64,000 bases of DNA from Marsupella aquatica (taxonomy: Eukaryota > Marchantiophyta), in NCBI GenBank assembly GCA_973895155.1, contig OZ316899.1, positions 5,704,001 through 5,768,000 of the forward strand, read 5' to 3'. Shown here piece after piece: positions 57,733-64,000 of this stretch (position 1 is its first letter; the number at the start of each line of letters is the position of its first letter). Made by a program: the position numbers and the translations under genes. Under the pieces are notes generated by a model. It was not told the DNA's origin, did no database searches, and saw nothing but the letters and a program-made list of their open reading frames with translations.

Positions 57733-58955
57733 TTACCCACTTATGAAGCAGGCGGTCGCGCCTATATCCACCGAAGCAATACCCAAATTACCGTTAGAAG
57801 TGACATTCATAAAAATCAGCTTTTCAGGATCCATTGTCTTACCCTTAGGTATCTTCTCTTGCCACAAAACCTTCTCTCCGGCAGGAACATCCCCTACAAG
57901 GACCTCGTCAACTACTAAGGATTTGGTTAGAGCGATACTTACCTTAATGCCCTTCTGCCCTCCATCTCCGCTCGGCTTGCCCCCCTTTGAGGGGCAGTCC
58001 TTACTTTGATGCCCCATGGCACCACATGTGTAGCAAAAACCTTCAGCCCACCTCTGCTCCATGGTTGCCTGCTTCTTTGCTTTTTGTGTCGATGAGGTTC
58101 CTTTCTTGAAGTTGTCGGTCTTCCGGTTGTGCTTTGCTTCTCCATTTTGGGGCTGAGGATCCAAACCACCGGCCCCCGCCCCCTTTGGCTGCTTGCGCTT
58201 GTTCCCGGGACCTTTTGCTTTCCCAACTTCCCCCTCGGTTCCCTTGCCACCCACCTTTGCCAAGTCCGGCCAGTTATTCACCAACGTAGTGGCCTTGTCG
58301 AAGGCATCAGAAAGCATTTTAAACTCATGACGCTTTTCCTATAACTTTTCCCTGAGCAAAGGCGGGAGCTTCACTAGAAAGTTGTGAACCTGCGTATGTA
58401 GGGTCTCTTGCCCCGTTGGGATACACGCCAACTGGTTTTGGTAGTAAGTTATGAACTTTTGGATATCACCCCTAAAGCTCATCTCCGTTACACATTTCTG
58501 GGCGTGCCGCTCTGGGTACTTAGTGGTGACATGAGCACGGAGACCCTCAACCAGGTTTTCCCAAGTTAATGGCAAGGAGGACTCCTCTCGTGACTTCTTC
58601 CAAGACTTGTACCACGTCAAGGCATAGTCCTTCAAGTAAGGAGCAGCTGTAGTAGCCCAAGTGAATCGCTCAACGCACGCTTGGAGATGAATCTCCATCA
58701 TGGAGAGCCAACTCAGGAACTTTTGTCCACTTTGCTCATAGGCCCCATTGTAAGTTGGAGGAGTCGGTAGCAGGTTCACTTGGAACATACTCCGTCCAAC
58801 TACCATTCCCCCTTGGGACGCGTGAAACTCTGACTACCCAGACTAAGCAAGTACTTAATCTGGGCCTCCTTGTTGTGTTCCAACTGCTCATAAATGAGTC
58901 ATTGGTCTTGAGTTAACGGACCCAATCTATTATCAACGGCTGGGCCCTTGCGGGT
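57733..58955 (-). pseudogene. Chromovirus gag and protease start
   Basis: Capsid-like part: FLSWLSMMEIHLQAC, YALTWYKSWKK, YPERHAQKCVTEMSF, ITYYQNQLA; TAG at 58339; basic linker; CCHC knuckle CYTCGAMGHQSKDC (about 58000-58041); then the protease-like ASVDIGATACFIS with the D-x-G-A core near 57760, and TAA at 57733. The N-terminus continues in another frame to 58955 (IYEQLEHNKEAQIKYLL) and is cut there by the inverted LTR. Same frame as the protease tail and RT lead-in downstream, so gag and pol were one ORF. Confidence 0.92.
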
Positions 58956-59524
58956 TGTGAGTCGCGGAACTCGACTACCTTAACAATTAGCTCCGACATC
59001 GTTGACTTCGACGCCAAGCTCCCTTATGGTCCAGGCCCGGATAGGCCAACCGGGGAGGACTTAGCATGGGGAGACTTGCGGGCAATGAGACGTGGCACTA
59101 GCAAGGCAGGAGCCAAGCTGGGGACACACACTAAGGACTTGGACTAGCGGATAGCTGGTTGGGTCAAGGGGAAATGGGTTGGGCTCAAGGATGGCCGTCC
59201 GGACCTCCGGATGGACTTTGAGTTCTGAGGGCATGAGTGTGAGCCCCTCTTGGGCCCAAGGCCAATGGAGTTGACACCATGGGCAATGGACGCTTGGGGC
59301 GCAAGTTGTGGCCCAATACGGCTTGGTTGCTTGTGCAGATAGTGAGGACCGTTGAGTAGCGATCATGTAGGTGAGCAAGTGCGGCTTTGTATGGGAGGGG
59401 CCGCTGGTGGTGCAAGGGGCACTAGGGTGTTTGCTCAAGGTATTTTGTGGAGGCATTCAGGCACCAGGGGCACTTAGGCGTGAGTGTTGGGATTGGTGAG
59501 GGCGCTGGGTGGCGGGGTCCACCA
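58956..59524 (+). repeat. Chromovirus-type LTR (g), internally deleted 5' LTR
   Basis: Plus-oriented: starts TGTGAGTCGCGGAACTCG, contains TTGGGCCCAAGGCCAATGGA, then jumps near 59320 to the 3' end section (AAGTGCGGCTTTGTATGGGA ... GGCGGGGTCCACCA). Relative to LTR (f), nearly 1 kb of the middle, including the TATA region, is missing. A PBS follows, so it served as a 5' LTR. Confidence 0.78.
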
Positions 59525-59528
59525 CTTG

Positions 59529-59539
59529 TGGTATCAGAG
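59529..59539 (+). promoter_or_regulatory. Primer binding site (initiator Met tRNA)
   Basis: TGGTATCAGAG, four bases after the LTR end at 59524, in plus orientation. It defines the start of an element interior running rightward. Confidence 0.85.
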
Positions 59540-59715
59540 TGATTTTTGGCATAGACACCGGGCCGGGGTTGGGCTAAGTCGGAATCCAAAAATCTTAACG
59601 GATTTCTGCGGGGACTTAGTGCTTCAACGTGCCCGGTGGGTCGACTGCGGGCAGATTTGGTCGCTGGGAACACGGCTAAAACCACTTGATCAAAGAGTGG
59701 CAAATAGGCTCCCCC

Positions 59716-60097
59716 CACCAAGGGGAGAGCCCAAGTTCAAGATGAACAGAAGGAGGACGGGTCGACTTCCCTAGACAAACGTTACAAGCAGGATGAAGAA
59801 GACGCAACGGCCAAACCATTGACCGCTGCAGCAAACATGTCAAGTGCAGAGCACTGTCGACTTAAAGGGAAGGAGGTGGCCGATCCTTTGGAGGATGGGT
59901 TGGACGATGACGACTCCGACACAGAAGGAAGCGACGACGAGGCTGAAGCTGAAATGGAGGAAGAGGGTCAGGACCCAAAAGAGGAACTGATCCCAACCTT
60001 GAGAGGGTTGAACGCGGAACCAGAGGATGATGTCAAGCCGGACGTCATTGTAAGTAGTGGGTATTTCCAAAATCATGAAGAAACTGAAAATTTTTAA
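59716..60097 (+). pseudogene. Acidic N-terminal gag-like frame
   Basis: Open frame following the PBS: DEQKEDGSTSLDKRY, an ATG at 59837 (MSSAEHCRLKGKEVADPLED), then a very acidic run (DDDDSDTEGSDDEAEAEMEE) and a stop at 60095-60097. Low-complexity, no capsid motif recognised. Position suggests the beginning of gag of the LTR (g) element, cut off where the short-motif array begins. Confidence 0.4.
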
Positions 60098-60184
60098 TTT
60101 TTTTATGGGGTTTAACCTCTAATTGTTGATAACAGAACGGAGATAGCATTCTGTCTACAAGTTACGGTTCCCAAGTTTAAAGTA

Positions 60185-60296
60185 AGTTTACGAGTAAACT
60201 CCAGTTACTAGTTACGAGTTACTAGTTACGGGGTTGCGACAGTATACTAGTTACGAGTATACTAGTTACGACTTACTAGTTAGGGCTTTACGAGTT
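60185..60296. repeat. Short-motif array ACTAGTTACGAGTT, left
   Basis: About six overlapping variants of TACTAGTTACGAGT(T/A), partly self-complementary through ACTAGT. The same words recur at 63080-63195 on the far side of the ORF. Confidence 0.75.
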
Positions 60297-60472
60297 GGCG
60301 ACCGATGATCGCGACGTCTTACGGCTACTTCCAACGGGACTTAGCAACGGGATGGCGAACGCGAATTGAAGAAAAGGCAAATTAGACTTCGGGCGCTCAC
60401 TCCTAACTTAATTCCTGCCACCTCTGTTGATTCTACCAGCTTCCCCACTCCTTAGTGCACTCAACATATCGA

Positions 60473-62887
60473 ATGAGAGCTATGGCAAACCTCGGCATTG
60501 ATGAACAGTACCGAGTTGACACTCTGGCAATTCCTAAGAGCATAGTCGCCCAAATTCCACCAGCGCCCGATAGCTATGCAAATTTACGGACTTCCTTACA
60601 GCAGCTAGGTTTGCAGCATCTACTTGCCGTTCCTTGGGAAGTAGAGCTCGACACATATTTGCAGGATTTTGTAAAGGGGTCAGTGCTTGCTCCTAAATTT
60701 TGACAGACTATTCGAGCTCGACCCAGCTTATGGACTGTGGAACAAATTGCTTATGCCTTCCGCTGCCCTTCAGAAGGAGAAGGATTGTATTCGAAGAAGA
60801 AAGATTTATCTACACCTTACTTCTCTGGGACTCGCAATCTCACCAATGGCTGGAATTTAACACAGTGTATTTATCCAGATTTGAGAGTGCTTCTGGAATT
60901 TCTAGTACCCATTCTACACCCAAAGAAGCCAACCATCTGTCCAGTGGCTTTGGTGAATACAATTGTAGCCGCACACAGTGGATCTGTCCAGGTGAATTGG
61001 GCCCTACTAATTTTCAATGTGATGAAGGATCAGGTGAGGACCATGAAGGCAAGTAGACCCACTCGTCTGCAGATTTATTTGTCTCAACTCTATCATGCTT
61101 ATGATTGTTTATATCCAGAGGAGAAAACGGAAAGAGGGCTGCTCCTGATTGAGTTAGGCATTGAAGAAGACCTAAGTATGGAAGAACCAGTGGATGCTGT
61201 TCCCCTAGATTCTCATGATCAGAATGTGGATGCTGAGATGGAATTAGATAGGACACCCGCTCATAACTTAGAGCTGGTTCGACACCCTCTGCATAACGTG
61301 GTGTATTCACCAAGAGTTAATATGAGAGATCAACCTGGAGCTGGAGAAGACAGAGATTCTCCTGAGCAATTAGCCGACGTTGCTGAACTGGCTCTTGCAA
61401 CTGTCAACCTAAGGACCAACTCCTCCACTCCTTCGAAGGCAGAGTCGAATCAGCAGCTTATTGATAAGTTGACATCTCTCCTCAGTTGCAGTAATGATGG
61501 ACTATATGACGCTGTTAATAATTTGAGAATGGAGGCTGTCAGTTTGAGATCACCATTTCATGATCAGCTAAGTCCTGTCAGAATGACCTCTCCCCCAAGA
61601 GAACCAGCACCAATGGAATTTGTGATCTGTACTCCTGTCACTGTACACCCCCCTCCCCTAGAAACAAGTGAGCCTATTCCAGTAACAGATGGTATCAGCT
61701 GTGTGGCCATTGTGGATGACTTGTTAGAACTACTACAGTGTGAACCTCGACAGATGGCATCTGTGGTCCGCAACTTGATCCAACAATGTCCAACTGCTAG
61801 TCCTACTCCTAGCCCAGGTTCGCAACCTTACAGCCCTGATTCCAACTACGAACCCACAGAAGGACCCACCTACAATCGGTCACAATATGAGCACCCTTTT
61901 GACAGAAAAGATCTACCTGAAGACTCTGATCCACCCTCAGATGGTGAAACTTATAGATCTTATGATAATTCTCTTGAGTCATCCCCAAGGCAGGGATTTG
62001 AAGATGTTGATACTGCCTTAAGATCCAATCCAGACTTAGTAGCAGTTGTCACTTCATCTACTCAAACACCTCGGAATGCTACTATCAAAAGCAGGTACCC
62101 TAGACATCCTGAGTCAAAAGTGCACAAGTATGCCACCACTTGCAAAATAATGCAGGCCAACAGACCACCGGTTGGAGAGTTCTGGAGATACTACTATCTA
62201 AAGAAGACTGAGGCAAGCTACATCTTCGATCTTAGGTGTCTTGGTACTTCTAGAGTGGAAATGGCACAATTTGATGAGTTCTGGATTGACTCAATATACT
62301 TTCGGCCTATTCTTGCTATGATGCTACTCCAAGGTGATGTAGAGGTAGAGGATTCAGACTTAGTTCTGGCATACTTTGGAAACTTTGCAGCCTATGCCTT
62401 GGATTTCGTGGTTTCCTTCCTGATGCAGAGCAAGAAGTCTACTACTCTACAACACGATTACATACCACAAGGACCTAAGGTTACCCTTGTTTCAACCAGT
62501 ACATTGGCTGAGAAATAGAGGATCTGGAATAATGTCACTTCTCAGACTCTAGCTGAATTCAACCGATACTTCAGAGATGTCAGATGGAGACTTCGACCCT
62601 TCTATTCCAGGATGATGAGTAGTGATGAGTTCCTGTACCATTATCCCCAAGTATATGCTGCTACCTGCAACAACTATGATGTGATCGGGATGTACAAAGA
62701 AGCTCTTCGTATAGATTCATGTTATTTGATGAAGAAAATGCCTTTGATGTATCCTGAGAGACAACTGAGGTGCCTACCATACTCCAGAGGATCCCCACGC
62801 CAAGCTGAACTGATGGAGGTTACTCAGAACCGAATTGTTACCCTTGTGGAATTGCTGGAACCCGACGACATCCGACAGCAAGCTTGA
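60473..62887 (+). pseudogene. Retroelement-associated ORF, fourth family member (nearly open)
   Basis: One frame of about 805 codons from ATG 60473 to TGA 62885-62887, with only two in-frame stops: TGA at 60701 and TAG at 62516. N-terminal globular part has LPWEVELDTYLQDFV, SLWTVEQIAYAFRCPSEGEG and VNWALLIFNVMKDQV (about 60630-61030), which lines up with LPW...LTPRVIAEVFGLPMGN of the 26-29 kb ORF. Middle: long acidic, proline/serine-rich spacer (about 61150-62080). C-terminal folded part has FWRYYYLKKTEASYIFDLRC, FDEFWIDSIYFRPILAMMLL and YFGNFAAYALDFVVSFLM. No gag, RT or integrase motif. The N-terminal part may be the plant Transposase_32-type domain. Flanked by similar short-motif arrays. 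Confidence 0.6.
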
Positions 62888-63079
62888 AGAAGTCTTTTAG
62901 TTAGTTTTTAGAGTAGTGCATCTTATCTGATTTTTAGAAATGTGTTCTAGAGCTTTAAAAGTTGTCATACTTATTTAGCATGTAGTCTGTACCTAGGAAA
63001 ACCTCTTGGCAAAATCTCAGAGTTTTCTGACTTATAGGAAGTTAAAAATAGTTGAAATTGCCAAGTCATTACTTTTGTC
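62888..63079. other. 3' flank of the ORF
   Basis: About 190 bp of non-coding sequence between the stop codon and the right array. Confidence 0.4.
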
Positions 63080-63195
63080 ACGATTACGAGTTACGACTTA
63101 GCTTTTACTAGTTTAAGAGTTACTAGTTTCCGATTACGAGTTTCGATAGACAGCCGATTACGAGTTAATAGTTTACTAGTTACGAGTTCATACTT
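63080..63195. repeat. Short-motif array, right
   Basis: CGATTACGAGTT, TACTAGTTT and TTTACTAGTTACGAGTT variants, about seven, counterpart of 60185-60296. It lies just upstream of the promoter-like module. Confidence 0.75.
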
Positions 63196-63252
63196 AGCCA
63201 TTTTTCCGGCTTTTCACTTACTGAATCGCCATTTTAAAATTTTGAGGGGTAT

Positions 63253-63311
63253 GAAGAGGCATGTCTCTTCGACCCTGTGACCTCTCACTCAGTAGATTTT
63301 TACTATAAGAC
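63253..63311 (+). promoter_or_regulatory. LTR-like promoter: palindrome plus TATA box
   Basis: Near-perfect palindrome GAAGAGGCATGTCTCTTC (63253-63270), then TATAAGAC at 63304-63311. Equivalent to 10791-10851 in sequence and spacing. Downstream AGATTCCTCTTTGGGTGACT (about 63511) resembles AGATTCTTTCCGGTGACT at 10981. Confidence 0.5.
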
Positions 63312-64000
63312 CCCTCTACCACTAGTGTAGATGATGGTAAAGTTAAGCAATTTTTGCCTTTCCTTGGTGTTCTGCCAGTTGATCATGAATGTTAAGAGTT
63401 CGAGATCAAGCTTGACACCAGGAGAAGACTTTCCTCCTTCTTGTGGTTTAATCCTTCGAATAAATCATGGGAAGTAAAATCCCAATTGTGTAAATCTTAT
63501 GAGATCTGATGACAGATTCCTCTTTGGGTGACTCATTACAATCTCCTGAGTTCTTGGAGTTAACTCACTGAGTTTAAGTCTTATTTGAAATTGATGGATT
63601 TTCTTTCATGTTGCTTAGTACCATCTAAATGTTGAAGTAGCTATTTTTTAGATCTTATCTGAGTACCATTTAGAAAGAAAGGATAAGACATGTTGACGGC
63701 ATTTTAAAAGGTACTCTAGTAAGCAATTTAGATCTGAAAAGCAATATGGATTTGAATCCTTAAGTCTTTTCATTTTGATTTATGTCTAAGGAGTAACCTT
63801 GGTCTATTCCAGACTCCCTTAGCATACTTTGAGATATTTTTCCTTGTGTTTTGTTAATCATTTCCTTTTCATTAATTTATGGTTACATGATGCTGAGTTG
63901 TCATTAAAAACCACTCACCGCTGTGGAGCGATCTTCAAAATACCTTAGTAAAGTAATCAATCCTGATTACTATGTGTTAAAGAGAGTTCTTAAACTCTCA
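63312..64000. other. Probable LTR leader / unassigned sequence
   Basis: No coding sequence recognised up to the window edge. If the module at 63253 is an LTR promoter, this is its transcribed part. Confidence 0.35.

Larger units (their letters stand above)
52471..58955 (-). mobile_element. Ty3/gypsy chromovirus, 5'-truncated
   Basis: Minus-strand element comprising a 3' LTR (52471-53965), PPT (53966-53979), a single long gag-pol frame (54407-58955) with chromodomain, and no 5' LTR of matching orientation: the gag is cut at 58955, where an oppositely oriented LTR of the same family begins. No target duplication could be determined. Confidence 0.85.

Noticed and set aside
60180-63195. CRISPR-like array from the ACTAGTTACGAGTT repeats
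   Set aside because: Repeats are short, variable and overlapping without uniform spacers, and the genome is a plant nucleus.

Overview
The window looks like a large, repeat-rich land-plant nuclear genome. The evidence is plant-type LTR retrotransposons with initiator-Met tRNA primer sites, a chromovirus with a chromodomain, CACTA transposase pieces (DUF4218 and DUF4216), LINE ORF2 remnants, a tRNA-derived SINE and a TIR-bounded MITE. No species can be named from the sequence. I see no rRNA or functional tRNA gene, no CRISPR array and no prokaryotic gene organisation. Nearly every recognisable coding region is a decaying mobile-element gene. The main candidate host gene is on the minus strand at about 45.9-48.5 kb.

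Layout. 0-5.5 kb: the RNase H-integrase end of a Ty3/gypsy element, then a degenerate coiled-coil ORF on the same strand. 5.5-10.3 kb: element A (minus), bounded by TG...CA and an exact 5-bp duplication, carrying a decayed relative of that ORF. 10.3-13.2 kb: a palindrome array with a TATA promoter, a LINE 3' end and a scrap of CACTA transposase. 13.16-22.80 kb: a Ty1/copia element with both LTRs, exact 5-bp target duplication, PBS and PPT, and an unusual 4.5-kb leader, inserted into the CACTA gene. 22.8-30.8 kb: the CACTA gene resumes (DUF4218, later DUF4216), interrupted by degenerate repeats, a MITE and element B (a second, better preserved copy of A). 31-42 kb: LTR fragments, a second MITE copy, a SINE, a MULE-like transposase remnant with possible captured chromatin-gene fragments, and a gag fragment. 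42-49 kb: a LINE fragment and a 695-codon open frame. 49-59.5 kb: several copies of a 1.5-kb LTR in both orientations around a chromovirus. 59.5-64 kb: the start of another LTR element, then an 810-codon ORF with only two in-frame stops, flanked by short-motif arrays and followed by a promoter-like module.

Most notable: four loci (2.2-4.5, 6.4-9.9, 26.3-29.6 and 60.5-62.9 kb) appear to encode one protein family, with a domain of about 250 residues marked by LPW and an FGLPxG-like box; in three of them it is followed by a long coiled coil. Two of the loci sit in 4.6-4.8 kb units that end like LTRs but have no second LTR, and a third lies just downstream of a gypsy integrase. The simplest reading is an LTR-retrotransposon lineage that carries an extra gene inside, or next to, its LTR. 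All of this was read by eye without alignment software.
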